Shown: positions 8,224 through 17,916 of the stretch, one piece after another
Layout of the letters: every line of letters begins with the position of its first letter
How positions within the stretch are numbered: position 1 is the stretch's first letter
Assembly: GCA_035063785.1 (NCBI GenBank)
Contig: JAPSFS010000004.1
Coordinates: 62,001-126,000, forward strand
From: Comamonas_C sp026954015
GTDB taxonomy: Bacteria; Pseudomonadota; Gammaproteobacteria; Burkholderiales; Burkholderiaceae_C
Reading direction: 5' to 3'
DNA: 64,000 nt
The notes under the pieces: generated by a model
Databases searched by the model: none
What the model was told of the DNA's origin: nothing
What the model saw: only the letters and a program-made list of their open reading frames with translations
Program-made: the position numbers and the translations under genes

Positions 8224-10734
8224 ATGATCGAATCAGTCACCAAACGCGACGGCCGCGTCGAGCCGTTCACCCCGAACAAACTCAATGGTTGGGGCGAATG
8301 GGCCGCCAAGGCGCTGGGGCCGGACATGGACTGGTCGTCGGTGGTGCTGGAGACCGTGACGGACATGCCCGAGCAGGTCTCGACGACGATGCTGCAGCAG
8401 CAGCTCATCAAGAACTGCCTGCAGTCCGACTCGTGGCTGTACAACCGCATGGCCGGGCGCCTGTATGCCGCGCTCATGCACAAGGAGGTGCACGGCGTCT
8501 TCATGCCCACGGTGCTGCAGCTGCACCGCCGGCTGCAGAAGCTCGGCTACATGGAGGTGCTCGACTACTGCGACGAGGAGTATGCCGAGGTCGAGAAGCT
8601 CATCGACCACGAACGCGACTTCAGCTACGCGCACTACCAGCTGCACACGCACCTGTCCAAGTACGCGATCGCCGACCGCGTGAAGAACCGCATTTACGAG
8701 ACCTCGCAGTTCATCTACATGCGCATGGCGATGGCGCTGGCGGTGGACCAGCCGCGCGAGCGGCGCATGACGGACGTGGCCAAGTTCTACGAGCACCTCT
8801 CGATGAACCGCATCAACGCGCCCACGCCCAACCACATCAACCTGGGCACGCCGCTGCGCGGCTACGCCAGCTGCTGCCTGTACACCACGGCCGACTCCGC
8901 GCGCTCCATCGCCGTGGGCAACCACATCGCCTACACCATGACCTACATGAGCGCGGGCATCGGTTCGCACATGAACATCCGCTCGGTCAACGACCCGGTG
9001 CGCGGCGGCGTGATCCGCCACCAGGGCAAGCTCCCCTACCTGCGCGCCGTCGTCTCGGAGGTGAAGTCCAGCCTGCAGAACGGCCGCGGCGGCGCCTGCA
9101 CCAGCTACTTCTCGATCTACGACCCCGAGGTCGAAACCCTGCTGCGCCTGAAGAACCCCATGTCCACCGAGGACAAGAAGATCCGCGGCATGGACTATTC
9201 GTGGGGCAGCAACCGCCTGTTCGCGCGCAAGGTGGCGCGCAACGAGGAGGTGTTCCTGTTCAACAGCTTCACCGCGCCCGACCTGTACGAGGCGCTGTAC
9301 AGCAACGACGAGGAGCGCTTTGAGCAGCTCTACCAGAAGTACGAGAAGAACCCGCTGTTCCCCAAGCGTTTCATCAACGCGCGCGAGCTGCTCATCACCG
9401 CCTGCAACGAATGGAACGAGACCGGCCGCATCTACGAGCACAACATCTATGAAATGAACCGGCACACGCCGTTCAAGGAGACGATCTACAGCTCCAACCT
9501 GTGCTCCGAGATCGACCTGCCCACGAGCCCCTACAACCACATCACCGAAATCTATCGCGACGAGGATGTCTCCTTCGTCGAATTCGAGGACGAGGAGGGC
9601 GGCCGCCACAAACTGCCCGGCGAGCATGCGGTGCAGACGGAGCGCGGCATGGTCTATCCGCTGGAGCTGCAGCCCGGCGACGTGGTGGGCGGCGTGGCGA
9701 TCAAGAAGATCACGCAGCGCTCCTCGCCCGAGGTGGCCACCTGCAACCTCGCGGGCATCTGCGTGGACAACGTCGAAAGCGATGCACAGTACGAGGAAGT
9801 GGCCTACTACGCGCTGCTCATGATCGACAAGTGCATCCACCTGGCCGAATACGAGCTGCCGCACATCGGCTACACCTCCAAGGCGCGCTTGAACGCGGGC
9901 GTGGGCATCCTGGGCCTGGCGCACCTCATGGCGCGCGAGCACAAGCGCTACACCACGGCGGATGGCAAGCAGTTCATCCACGAGGCGGCCGAGCGCCACT
10001 ACTACCACCTGGTGCGCGCCAGCCTGCGCCTGGGCCGGGAGCTGGGCAACGCGCCCTGGATGCACAAGACGCGCTGGCCCGCGGGCTGGATGCCGCTCGA
10101 CACCTACAACCGCAGCGTCGATCAGATCGCCGCGTTCACCAACCGCTACGACTGGGAGGCGCTGCGCCGCGACGTCGTGGCCAACGGCGGCATCCGCAAC
10201 TCGGTGCTGGCCGCGCACATGCCGACCGAGACCTCGGCCAACGCCTCGGGCACGACCAATGGCGTGTACCCGATCCGCGAGCTGACGATGATCAAGACCG
10301 ACAACCAGCGCGTGAACTACTGGGCCGCGCCCGATGGCGAGGAACTGGCCGCGTGGTACGAATCGGCCTGGGACATCCCGGCCAAGGACATGACCGAGGC
10401 CTACGCCATCATCCAGAAGTGGACCGACCAGGGCATCTCGGCCGACTTCTACCGCAAGGTGATCGGCGATGCGTTCATCGGGTCCAGCGAGATGATTCAG
10501 GACTACCTGTACCGCATCAAGATGGGCCTCAAGAGCAAGTACTACATGAACCAGAAGACCTCGGCCGGGTTCAAGCCGCTTGACGACGCGCAGGCCGAGC
10601 GCAAGGAGCTGGTCGGCCGCATGGTCGGCAGCGCGATGGCCGCCGCCGCTGCCGACCAGGCAAGCAGCTCGGGCGACGGTCAGGTCAGCGTGCTCGACGC
10701 CGACCCCGAGTGCAACGGCTCGTGCACGCTCTGA
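8224..10734 (+). CDS. nrdA: Ribonucleoside-diphosphate reductase, class Ia alpha subunit
   Basis: The large subunit reduces NDPs to dNDPs in the cytosol and needs the NrdB radical. The product is 836 residues. An ATP-cone begins at the N-terminus (VTKRDGRVEPFTPNKL); substrate-site cysteines appear in YASCCLY and CNLAGICVDN; NLCSEIDLP and PTETSANASG are typical; the extreme C-terminus ECNGSCTL carries the shuttle cysteine pair. The ATG at 8224 follows CAGGAGA. nrdB starts 16 bases downstream, forming an operon under the candidate NrdR boxes. Confidence 0.97.
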   Translation: MIESVTKRDGRVEPFTPNKLNGWGEWAAKALGPDMDWSSVVLETVTDMPEQVSTTMLQQQLIKNCLQSDSWLYNRMAGRLYAALMHKEVHGVFMPTVLQLHRRLQKLGYMEVLDYCDEEYAEVEKLIDHERDFSYAHYQLHTHLSKYAIADRVKNRIYETSQFIYMRMAMALAVDQPRERRMTDVAKFYEHLSMNRINAPTPNHINLGTPLRGYASCCLYTTADSARSIAVGNHIAYTMTYMSAGIGSHMNIRSVNDPVRGGVIRHQGKLPYLRAVVSEVKSSLQNGRGGACTSYFSIYDPEVETLLRLKNPMSTEDKKIRGMDYSWGSNRLFARKVARNEEVFLFNSFTAPDLYEALYSNDEERFEQLYQKYEKNPLFPKRFINARELLITACNEWNETGRIYEHNIYEMNRHTPFKETIYSSNLCSEIDLPTSPYNHITEIYRDEDVSFVEFEDEEGGRHKLPGEHAVQTERGMVYPLELQPGDVVGGVAIKKITQRSSPEVATCNLAGICVDNVESDAQYEEVAYYALLMIDKCIHLAEYELPHIGYTSKARLNAGVGILGLAHLMAREHKRYTTADGKQFIHEAAERHYYHLVRASLRLGRELGNAPWMHKTRWPAGWMPLDTYNRSVDQIAAFTNRYDWEALRRDVVANGGIRNSVLAAHMPTETSANASGTTNGVYPIRELTMIKTDNQRVNYWAAPDGEELAAWYESAWDIPAKDMTEAYAIIQKWTDQGISADFYRKVIGDAFIGSSEMIQDYLYRIKMGLKSKYYMNQKTSAGFKPLDDAQAERKELVGRMVGSAMAAAAADQASSSGDGQVSVLDADPECNGSCTL

Positions 10735-10750
10735 GTTTCAAGGAAACACC

Positions 10751-11848
10751 ATGACCGCCAATGTCTTCAACTACGAAAAGACCGATTACGAAAAGCCGCT
10801 GCTCTTCCTCGGCGAGAAGCAGGGGCTGTTCGACACCATCAACCGCCACTACCCGCGCATCTGGGAGCTGTACAAGACGCAGAAGTCGCTGGACTGGGAC
10901 GAGAACGAGTTCGACTACTCCTCGTGCAACGCCGACTTCAAGAAGGCCAGCCGCTCCACCTACGACATGATGATCAAGACGCTGGCCTGGCAGTGGGAGG
11001 CCGACAGCGTCGCCTCGCGCGCCATCGCGCCGGTGCTCGCGCCCTTCATCACGTCCAGCGAGCTCTGGGCCGCATGGCAGCGCATCTCCGACAACGAGGT
11101 GATCCACGCCGCCACCTATTCCGAGATCGTGCGCAATTCCTTTGACGACCCCTCGGTCATCATCGACGAGATCCTGCGCGTGCAGGAAGCGCACGAGCGT
11201 CTGGCGCGCGTGGTGAAGGCCTTTGCCGAAGGCTTCAAGGCCTCGCACCTGTACGCGCTGGAGCAGCTGCCCAACGACCAGGAGACCTACAACGCCATCT
11301 TCCTGATGGTGGTGGCGCTGTACTGCATGGAGCGCATCCAGTTCATGGCCTCGTTCGCCGTCACCTTCGCGATCTGCGACACGGGCATGTTCCAGCCCAT
11401 AGGCAAGTCCATCCAGAAGATCGCGCAGGACGAGCTCGAAATCCACGCCGAGCTCGACCGCGCGGTGCTGCAAAACGAACTGGAAACCGCGCGTGGGCAG
11501 ATCGCGTTTGCGCAAAAGCGCGAGGAAATCGAACAGCTCATCGCCGAGGTGGTGGACAGCGAGCTGGCGTGGATCGAGTACCTGTTCTCCGAAGGGCGCG
11601 AGCTCGTGGGCATGAACGCCGAGCGTCTGGCCGCGTGGACGCGCTACTGCGCCAAGGATGTGTACCAGACGCTGGGGATAGAGACGGACCGGTACGAGTT
11701 CCCCAAGGCCAACCCGCTCAAGTTCATGGAGAAGTGGCTCAACATCAGCAAGACGCAGGCGTCGCCGCAGGAGCAGGACATCGCTGCCTACAAGGTCGGC
11801 GTGATGCGCCGCAATGACGAAGGCGTGATCTTCGACGACGCATTCTGA
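10751..11848 (+). CDS. nrdB: Ribonucleoside-diphosphate reductase, class Ia beta subunit
   Basis: NrdB houses the diiron site and stable tyrosyl radical that starts catalysis in NrdA. The product is 365 residues. Metal ligands are visible in WEADSVASRA, NEVIHAATYSEIV and ELEIHAELD; the tyrosine of the second motif sits where the E. coli radical tyrosine Y122 falls. The start is preceded by AAGGAAACACC. It is the second gene of the nrdAB operon and lies 30 bases from the convergent Nudix gene, whose end carries a 21-bp tandem duplication. Confidence 0.97.
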   Translation: MTANVFNYEKTDYEKPLLFLGEKQGLFDTINRHYPRIWELYKTQKSLDWDENEFDYSSCNADFKKASRSTYDMMIKTLAWQWEADSVASRAIAPVLAPFITSSELWAAWQRISDNEVIHAATYSEIVRNSFDDPSVIIDEILRVQEAHERLARVVKAFAEGFKASHLYALEQLPNDQETYNAIFLMVVALYCMERIQFMASFAVTFAICDTGMFQPIGKSIQKIAQDELEIHAELDRAVLQNELETARGQIAFAQKREEIEQLIAEVVDSELAWIEYLFSEGRELVGMNAERLAAWTRYCAKDVYQTLGIETDRYEFPKANPLKFMEKWLNISKTQASPQEQDIAAYKVGVMRRNDEGVIFDDAF

Positions 11849-11856
11849 GCCGCGGC

Positions 11857-11898
11857 TTCAGGCCGCGCGCGCTTCGTTTCAGGCCGCGCGCGCTTCGT
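11857..11898. repeat. 21-bp tandem duplication at the end of the Nudix gene
   Basis: Two perfect adjacent copies of a 21-base unit (11857-11877 and 11878-11898). On the minus strand the unit encodes the last residues EARAA plus the stop codon, so the duplication repeats the gene end and gives two stops seven codons apart. Confidence 0.95.
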
Positions 11899-12703
11899 AA
11901 TACGCCCCCAGCACCAGTGCGGCCTCGGGGGTGAAGGCGCCTGCGGCGAGCTGCGCTCGCACCGCCGCGTGGCTCCAGCGCTCGAAGCGTGCGACCTCGC
12001 CATCCTGGTTTACCGGCACCACGCCGCCCGGCAGGCGCGCCGACCACCAGGCGATGCGCTCGTGCATGTGGCCAACGCCAGCGCCACCTTCGTCGCTGGG
12101 CTGATCCAGCCACACGGCGGCGCCGGGCAGCAGGTCGGTGAGCACTCCGATCTCCAGGCCCGCCTCTTCCCGCGTTTCGCGCGCCAGCGCCTGCGTCAAT
12201 GTGTCGCGCGCGCTGACCATGCCGCCCATCAGCGTGTCCCATGCTCCCGGGTGGTAGGCCTTGGTGAGCGCGCGCTGCTGCACCCAGACGCCCGCGCCAT
12301 CCGCCGTCAGGCCAACGAGGTGTACCGCGTCGGTGGCGATGCCGAGCACGCGCACCGCGCCGCGCTCCACGGTGCCCACGGCTTCGTCCCGGGAGCCGCG
12401 CACGCTGAGCTGCTCATCGCGCCACGGTCCGCAGCAGCCGGCATCGCGCAAGGCTGCGGCCAGCGCGTTCAACGCGCCGCTGGCGTCGCCTGCCGGCAAT
12501 GTCCATGCGGACGTGCCCCGGCACTCTGCAAATGAGAGCTGGTAGCGCCCGCCCAGCAAGCGCTGCAGGCCGATTTGTTCAATGACTTCCGGTGCCACGG
12601 AACCGACCTGCACCGTACCCACCCGCAGCGGCACGCGCCCTTCGCCGGGGCCGCGCCGCGCCTGCGCGCGCAGCCGCGCCAGCCACGCGGGCGTTTCGCT
12701 CAC
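11879..12703 (-). CDS. Nudix hydrolase (DUF4743-type)
   Basis: A 274-residue Nudix protein with an N-terminal DUF4743-like domain (about 1-110) and a C-terminal Nudix fold. The Nudix box reads GGMVSARD, seven residues, then RETREEAGL; the first acidic position is Asp rather than the usual Glu. Such fungal/proteobacterial proteins are related to thiamine diphosphate or other nucleoside-diphosphate hydrolases; the substrate is not inferable. The GTG start at 12703 shares GTGA with the stop of the quinone oxidoreductase gene, indicating translational coupling. Confidence 0.85.
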   Translation of the reverse strand: MSETPAWLARLRAQARRGPGEGRVPLRVGTVQVGSVAPEVIEQIGLQRLLGGRYQLSFAECRGTSAWTLPAGDASGALNALAAALRDAGCCGPWRDEQLSVRGSRDEAVGTVERGAVRVLGIATDAVHLVGLTADGAGVWVQQRALTKAYHPGAWDTLMGGMVSARDTLTQALARETREEAGLEIGVLTDLLPGAAVWLDQPSDEGGAGVGHMHERIAWWSARLPGGVVPVNQDGEVARFERWSHAAVRAQLAAGAFTPEAALVLGAYYEARAA

Positions 12704-13683
12704 GGCAGCGTCAGGATGGTGCAGCCCGTGGTCTTGCGCGCTTCCAGATCCCGGTGCGCCTGCGCCGCATTGGCCAGCGGCTGGCGCTGGTCGATGTGGA
12801 TCTTCACCTGGCCATTGGCGACGACGGCGAACAGGTCGTCGGCCATGGCCTGCGTCGATGCGCGCGTGGCAATGTGCGTGAACAGCGTCTGGCGCGTGAC
12901 GTAGATCGAGCCCTTGGCCGCGAGCAGACCGGGTGAAAACGGCGCCACCGGCCCCGAGGCGTTGCCGAAGCTCACCATCAGGCCGAAAGGATGCAGGCAT
13001 GCGAGCGAGCCCTCCCAGGTGTCCTTGCCCACGGCGTCGAGCACCAGCTTCACGCCCTTGCCGCCGGTGATTTCTTTCACGCGCGCGGCGAAATCCTCCT
13101 TGGCGTAATTGATCATGTGGGCCGCACCGTTGGCGCGTGCCAGCTCGCACTTGGCGTCGCTGCCCGCCGTGCCGATGAGCTGCAGGCCGAGCGCGCGCGC
13201 CCACTGGCAGGCGATCAGGCCCACGCCGCCCGCGGCCGCGTGAAACAGCACGAAGTCGCCCGGCTCCAGCCCTTCCACGGGCTTGCATTTCTTGAGCAGG
13301 TACTGCGCCGTCAGGCCCTTGAGCATCATCGCGGCGCCGGTCTCGAAGCTGATGGCATCCGGCAGCCTGCACACGGTGGTGGCGGGCATCACCCGCGCCT
13401 CGCTGTAGCTGCCCTGCGGCCCGGCGTAGGCCGCGCGGTCGCCCACCGCGAGGTGCGTGACGCCCGCTCCCACCGCCTCGATCACGCCCGCGCCTTCACC
13501 GCCCAGCACCATGGGGAGCGCGCCGGGGTACAGGCCGGTGCGAAAGTACACATCGACAAAATTCACACCGATCGCGCGGTGGCGGATGCGCACCTCACCG
13601 GGGCCGGGTTCGCCCACGGGTACATCGACCATCTGCATCACTTCGGGGCCACCGTGCTCGTGGATCTGTATGGCACGCACCAT
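12700..13683 (-). CDS. NADPH:quinone oxidoreductase, MDR superfamily
   Basis: A 327-residue zinc-independent medium-chain dehydrogenase of the QorA type, reducing quinones with NADPH in the cytosol. Visible are GVNFVDVYFRTG, GGEGAGVIEAVG, the nucleotide-binding HAAAGGVGLIACQWA and the C-terminal proline of the LP end. No structural or catalytic zinc cysteine cluster is present, as expected for quinone reductases. The ATG at 13683 follows an excellent GGAGGAAAA; upstream in-frame Mets are ignored. Forms a two-gene unit with the Nudix gene through a 4-base overlap. Confidence 0.92.
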   Translation of the reverse strand: MVRAIQIHEHGGPEVMQMVDVPVGEPGPGEVRIRHRAIGVNFVDVYFRTGLYPGALPMVLGGEGAGVIEAVGAGVTHLAVGDRAAYAGPQGSYSEARVMPATTVCRLPDAISFETGAAMMLKGLTAQYLLKKCKPVEGLEPGDFVLFHAAAGGVGLIACQWARALGLQLIGTAGSDAKCELARANGAAHMINYAKEDFAARVKEITGGKGVKLVLDAVGKDTWEGSLACLHPFGLMVSFGNASGPVAPFSPGLLAAKGSIYVTRQTLFTHIATRASTQAMADDLFAVVANGQVKIHIDQRQPLANAAQAHRDLEARKTTGCTILTLP

Positions 13684-13783
13684 GGGTTTTCCTCCTGCGC
13701 AAGACGTGAAACGGAGCACTGATCGTGCCATGTTTGCGGCTTCGGCGCAGATCGGGCCGTGAGCCGCTACAGTCGCAGGCTTC

Positions 13784-14689
13784 ATGTCTGCGCGCATCGA
13801 CCCCACCACCATCGTTTTCCTGACCGTGCCACCGCTGCTGTGGGCGGGCAATGCGGTGGTCGGGCGCGTGGTGCACGCGATGGTGGGTCCGGCGATGCTC
13901 AATTTTTTGCGCTGGCTCATCGCCTTCGTGGTGCTGCTGCCGCTGGCCTGGCGCGTGCTGCGCCCAACGAGTGCAGTCTGGCCGCACTGGCGGCGCTATG
14001 CCATGCTCGGGTTGCTGGGCATAGGCTGCTACAACGCGCTGCAGTATCTGGCGCTGCAGACCTCCACGCCGGTGAATGTCACGCTGGTCGCTTCGGGCGT
14101 TCCGGTGTGGATGCTGGTGGTGGGCGCGCTGTTCTTTCGCGCGCCGGTCTCGCGCGCGCAGGTCGTGGGCGCGTTGCTCTCGGTGGCGGGCGTGCTGCTC
14201 GTGCTCGCGCGCGGTGACTGGGCGCAGTTGCTCGCGCTGCGCCTCGTGCCCGGAGACCTGTACATGGTGCTCGCAACCATCGCCTGGGCGTTCTATAGCT
14301 GGCTGCTGCTCGGCACGAATGAGCCGCGCGCGCTGCGCGCCAACTGGAGCGCGTTCCTCATGGCGCAAATGGTGTTTGGCCTGGCGTGGTCGGGCGCGTT
14401 CGCCGGTATTGAATGGAGCCTGGGCAGCTACGGCACGATCACGTGGGGCTGGCCGCTGGCCGCGGCGCTGGCGTTCATTGCGCTCGGCCCGGCGGTGCTG
14501 GCGTACCGCTTCTGGGGCGAGGGGGTGCAGCGCGGCGGCCCGGTGCTCGCGGGGTTCTTCCTGAACCTCACGCCGCTGTTCGCGGCGCTGCTTGCGGCGG
14601 CCTTCCTCGGGGAGTTGCCGCATGCCTACCATGCGCTCGCGTTTGCGCTGATCGTGGGTGGCATCGTGGCCACGTCACGCCGCGCCTAA
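13784..14689 (+). CDS. DMT-family transporter (EamA)
   Basis: A 301-residue inner-membrane protein with ten hydrophobic segments arranged as two EamA halves (about 10-140 and 155-290). VPPLLWAGNAVVGR opens the first half; YLALQTSTPVNVTLV and EGVQRGGPVLAGFFLNLTPL are typical of the family. These proteins usually export metabolites or amino acids; substrate unknown. The first 100 bases upstream separate it from the divergent oxidoreductase. A second DMT gene of similar type lies at 31.9 kb. Confidence 0.9.
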   Translation: MSARIDPTTIVFLTVPPLLWAGNAVVGRVVHAMVGPAMLNFLRWLIAFVVLLPLAWRVLRPTSAVWPHWRRYAMLGLLGIGCYNALQYLALQTSTPVNVTLVASGVPVWMLVVGALFFRAPVSRAQVVGALLSVAGVLLVLARGDWAQLLALRLVPGDLYMVLATIAWAFYSWLLLGTNEPRALRANWSAFLMAQMVFGLAWSGAFAGIEWSLGSYGTITWGWPLAAALAFIALGPAVLAYRFWGEGVQRGGPVLAGFFLNLTPLFAALLAAAFLGELPHAYHALAFALIVGGIVATSRRA

Positions 14690-14717
14690 CGGAAAGCGCC
14701 GCGTGCAAAGAGGGCGC

Positions 14718-15389
14718 TCATGCGCTTTGCGGCGTGTCCTGGAACGTCCAGCGTCGCTGCGAGGCGAATACCGCGTTGGGGTAGGCGGCCTTGCCGCGGC
14801 TGCCGTTGTAGCGCCCCAGCGCCAGCGCGAGATTGCCGTTTTCGCGGTCCAGGTAGTGGCGCAGGATCACGCAGCCGAAGCGCAGATTGGTCTGCAGGTG
14901 AAACAGCTTGCTCGCGTCGCCGTCGCCGATCAGGCGCGACCAGAAGGGCATCACCTGCATGTAGCCGCGCGCGCCGACCGACGAGACCGCGTACTTGCGA
15001 AACGCGCTCTCGACCTGGATCAGCCCGAGCACGAGCGAGACGTCCAGCCCCGCGCGGGTGGTCTCGTACCACGTGGTTTGCAGGAAGTCGCGCCGCAGCT
15101 CCCACGACGACTTGTGCGGGCGCAGGCGCTCGCTCATCGCGCCGAGCCAGCGCAGATAGGAAAGGCGCGCCTCGGTGCTCGCGAAGATGGGCTCGGGTGG
15201 CGCAAGGTCGGCCACCGCAGCGCTCAGCGCGCCGCGCACCGCGTCCATGAGCGGCTCTTCCACCTGTCCGCCCGCCAGTGCCGCGGTGGGCGCCGCGAGC
15301 CACGCCGACGGGCCTGCCGCGAGCGCCCACAGGCAACCGCGTCGCGTAGGGGCGAAGAACGCGGCGCGCTGCACCGCTGCCGGATTCAT
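14718..15389 (-). CDS. Lytic transglycosylase (SLT family)
   Basis: A 223-residue periplasmic murein transglycosylase that cleaves the MurNAc-GlcNAc bond to give 1,6-anhydro ends. A signal sequence covers about residues 1-40, ending in AALAGG. The catalytic SLT domain has the glutamate in LIQVESAFRKYAVS, followed by GARGYMQVMPFW and LALGRYNGSRG. The gene start overlaps the proS stop by 4 bases (ATGA), a proS-LT arrangement I recognise from other Comamonadaceae, so it is probably cotranscribed with proS. Confidence 0.92.
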   Translation of the reverse strand: MNPAAVQRAAFFAPTRRGCLWALAAGPSAWLAAPTAALAGGQVEEPLMDAVRGALSAAVADLAPPEPIFASTEARLSYLRWLGAMSERLRPHKSSWELRRDFLQTTWYETTRAGLDVSLVLGLIQVESAFRKYAVSSVGARGYMQVMPFWSRLIGDGDASKLFHLQTNLRFGCVILRHYLDRENGNLALALGRYNGSRGKAAYPNAVFASQRRWTFQDTPQSA

Positions 15390-17131
15390 GGCGCCAGGCG
15401 CTCCCGGAGGAAACCGGCGATGCTCGCCATGGGGATGTGCGTCGCCCGGGTGTCGCGTCGATGCTGGTATTCCACCTGTCCTTCCTTCAGTCCGCGGTCG
15501 GAGAGCACGACCCGGTGCGGCACGCCGATGAGTTCCCAGTCGGCGAACATGGCGCCCGGGCGTTCGCCCCGGTCGTCGAGCAGCACGTCGATGCCCGCGG
15601 TGATCAGTTCGTCGTGCAACTGCTGCGCGGCGGTGCGCACGGCCTCGCTGCGATCCATGCCTATGGGGCAGAGCACCACCGTGAACGGCGCAATCGCGTC
15701 GGGCCAGACCATGCCGCGCTCGTCGTGATTCTGTTCGATCGCGGCGGCGGGCAAGCGCGTAATACCGATGCCATAGCAGCCCATTTCGAAGTATGCGGGC
15801 TTGCCGTCCTCGGCGAGGAAGGTCGCGTTCATCGCCTTGCTGTACTTGGTGCCAAGGTAGAACACGTGGCCGATCTCGATGCCGCGCTCGATCGCGAGTG
15901 TTCCGCGTCCGTCGGGCGAGGGATCGCCTGCCACCACGTTGCGCAGGTCGGCGACGAGGTCGGGCTCGGGCAGGTCGCGGCCCCAGTTCACGCCGGTGAT
16001 GTGGTGGCCCTCCTGGTTGGCGCCGCAGATCCAGTCGGCCATGACGGCCACCTCGCGGTCGGCAACCACCTTGACGCGCTTGCGCAGGCCGAGCGGGCCG
16101 AGGTAGCCCGGCTTGCTGCCGAAGTGCTCCTCGATCTCCGCCACGGTGGCAAAGCGGAAACCCGCGTCCAGCCCCGCTATCTTGGAGACCTTGACTTCGT
16201 TCATGTCGTGATCGCCGCGCAGCAGCAGCAGCCAGACCTGGCTGGCGGTCACGTTGCCGTCGCCGTCGCGTTCGTCGGTCGCGAGCACGAGCGACTTGAC
16301 GGTCTGCTCAAGCGGCACGCCCAGCAGTTCGGCCACGGCCGCGCAGGTGCTGCTGCCCGGCGTGGGCGTGAGCGTTTGCGGCTGCGTCGGCGCGGGGCGG
16401 GGCGCGGTGGGCGCCGCGCTCTCGGCCTTTTCCATGTTGGCGGCGTAGTCGCTGGTGGGGCAGTAAACGATCGCATCCTCGCCGGTGGCGGCGATGACCT
16501 GGAATTCCTCGCTCAGGTCGCCACCGATCGCGCCCGAGTCCGCGCGCACCGCGCGGTAGGAGAGGCCGAAGCGGTCGAAGATGCGGCGGTAGGCGTCGCG
16601 CATGGCCTGGTAGCTCAGCTGCGCAGCCTCGCGGCTCTTGTCGAAGGAGTAGGCGTCCTTCATGATGAATTCGCGCCCGCGCATCAGCCCGAAGCGCGGA
16701 CGGCGCTCGTCGCGGAACTTGGTCTGGATCTGGTAGAGATTCTTGGGCAACTGCTTGTGGCTGCGCAGCTCCTGGCGCGCAATATCGGTCACCACCTCTT
16801 CGCTCGTGGGCTGGACGACGAAGTCGCGCCCGTGGCGGTCCTTGATGCGCAGCAGTTCGGGGCCCATTTTCGCGAAGCGCCCGGTTTCCTGCCAGAGCTC
16901 GGCGGGCTGCACGATCGGCATCGTGCATTCGATCGCACCGGCGCGGTTCATCTCCTCGCGCACGATCGCCTCCACCTTGCGCAGCACGCGCAAGCCCATC
17001 GGCATGTAGGTGTAGATGCCCGCGCCGAGCTTCTTGATGAGGCCGGCGCGCATCATCAGTTGATGGCTGACGATCTCGGCGTCGGCAGGCGCTTCCTTGA
17101 GCGTGGAGATGAGAAATTGGGAGGCTTTCAT
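15386..17131 (-). CDS. proS: Proline-tRNA ligase, bacterial type with editing domain
   Basis: ProS charges tRNA-Pro and hydrolyses mischarged alanine. The 581-residue product has the bacterial layout: class II motif 1 region in the first 150 residues, motif 2 in FRDERRPRFGLMRGREFI, an inserted YbaK-like editing domain (about 225-400), and motif 3 in GCYGIGITRLPAAAIEQ, followed by the anticodon-binding domain. Between about 235 and 255 there is a proline/threonine-rich linker (APRPAPTQPQTLTPTPGS) that looks longer than usual. It is divergent from rppH and coupled to the downstream transglycosylase. Confidence 0.97.
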   Translation of the reverse strand: MKASQFLISTLKEAPADAEIVSHQLMMRAGLIKKLGAGIYTYMPMGLRVLRKVEAIVREEMNRAGAIECTMPIVQPAELWQETGRFAKMGPELLRIKDRHGRDFVVQPTSEEVVTDIARQELRSHKQLPKNLYQIQTKFRDERRPRFGLMRGREFIMKDAYSFDKSREAAQLSYQAMRDAYRRIFDRFGLSYRAVRADSGAIGGDLSEEFQVIAATGEDAIVYCPTSDYAANMEKAESAAPTAPRPAPTQPQTLTPTPGSSTCAAVAELLGVPLEQTVKSLVLATDERDGDGNVTASQVWLLLLRGDHDMNEVKVSKIAGLDAGFRFATVAEIEEHFGSKPGYLGPLGLRKRVKVVADREVAVMADWICGANQEGHHITGVNWGRDLPEPDLVADLRNVVAGDPSPDGRGTLAIERGIEIGHVFYLGTKYSKAMNATFLAEDGKPAYFEMGCYGIGITRLPAAAIEQNHDERGMVWPDAIAPFTVVLCPIGMDRSEAVRTAAQQLHDELITAGIDVLLDDRGERPGAMFADWELIGVPHRVVLSDRGLKEGQVEYQHRRDTRATHIPMASIAGFLRERLAP

Positions 17132-17162
17132 CGGGTCGATCCAGCGCCGGCGCGTGCCACGC

Positions 17163-17190
17163 TTGCCGCGTGCGCGCCAGCGTGCATAAT
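17163..17190 (+). promoter_or_regulatory. Candidate sigma-70 promoter for rppH
   Basis: TTGCCG (17163-17168) and CATAAT (17185-17190) are spaced by 16 bases and lie 31 bases before the rppH start. The -10 matches five of six and the -35 four of six consensus positions. Confidence 0.5.
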
Positions 17191-17220
17191 GGCTTCAATC
17201 AGGAAAATTGGGGTCAGATT

Positions 17221-17895
17221 ATGCTCGACAGAGAAGGCTTTCGGCCTAACGTCGGCATCGTCTTGCTCAACCAGAGAAACCAGGTATTTTGGGGCAAGCG
17301 TTTAGGCACACACAGTTGGCAGTTTCCGCAAGGTGGCATCGACCGGGGGGAAACCCCGCAGGAAGCGATGTTCCGCGAGCTGCACGAAGAGGTGGGACTG
17401 TTCGCTCACCATGTGCGCGTGGTTGCCCGTACGCGGGATTGGTTGCGCTATGAGGTGCCGGACCGCTACATCCGCCGCGACGCGCGCGGACACTACCGGG
17501 GGCAAAAGCAGATCTGGTTTCTGCTGCAACTGGTGGGCAACGACTGGGACCTGAATCTGCGCGCCACCAACCACCCCGAGTTCGACGCCTGGCGCTGGAA
17601 CGAATACTGGGTGCCGCTGGACGTGGTGGTCGAATTCAAGCGCGGCGTCTACGAACTGGCGCTGACCGAGCTGGCGCGCTTCCTGCCGCGCCCGATACAG
17701 CGCAACCGCTATCTGCGCGCGGGCATGCGTGCGCGCGATGCGGTGGCAGGCGAGCATGTGGCAGGGGGGTACCGCAGCGCAGGCTCGCTGCTGGTGCGCC
17801 CCGATGTGGAGTTGCCGCCGGGCGCGTCGTTCGACCCCGATCCGCACCACAGCATGCCGGCGGGGGCGTCGGCGGCCGTCTCTGCGCACAAGTAG
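17221..17895 (+). CDS. rppH: RNA pyrophosphohydrolase
   Basis: RppH removes pyrophosphate from 5'-triphosphate mRNA, starting RNase E-dependent decay. The N-terminal Nudix domain is complete, with the canonical box GGIDRGETPQEAMFREL continuing to HEEVGL. The 224-residue length includes a longer C-terminal tail (after about 165) rich in Arg, Ala and Pro, as in other betaproteobacteria. The start at 17221 gives MLDREGFRPNVGI, the usual beginning. It is divergent from proS and converges on proB. Confidence 0.95.
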   Translation: MLDREGFRPNVGIVLLNQRNQVFWGKRLGTHSWQFPQGGIDRGETPQEAMFRELHEEVGLFAHHVRVVARTRDWLRYEVPDRYIRRDARGHYRGQKQIWFLLQLVGNDWDLNLRATNHPEFDAWRWNEYWVPLDVVVEFKRGVYELALTELARFLPRPIQRNRYLRAGMRARDAVAGEHVAGGYRSAGSLLVRPDVELPPGASFDPDPHHSMPAGASAAVSAHK

Positions 17896-17916
17896 GCGCC
17901 AGGCTGCGCGCCGCCT

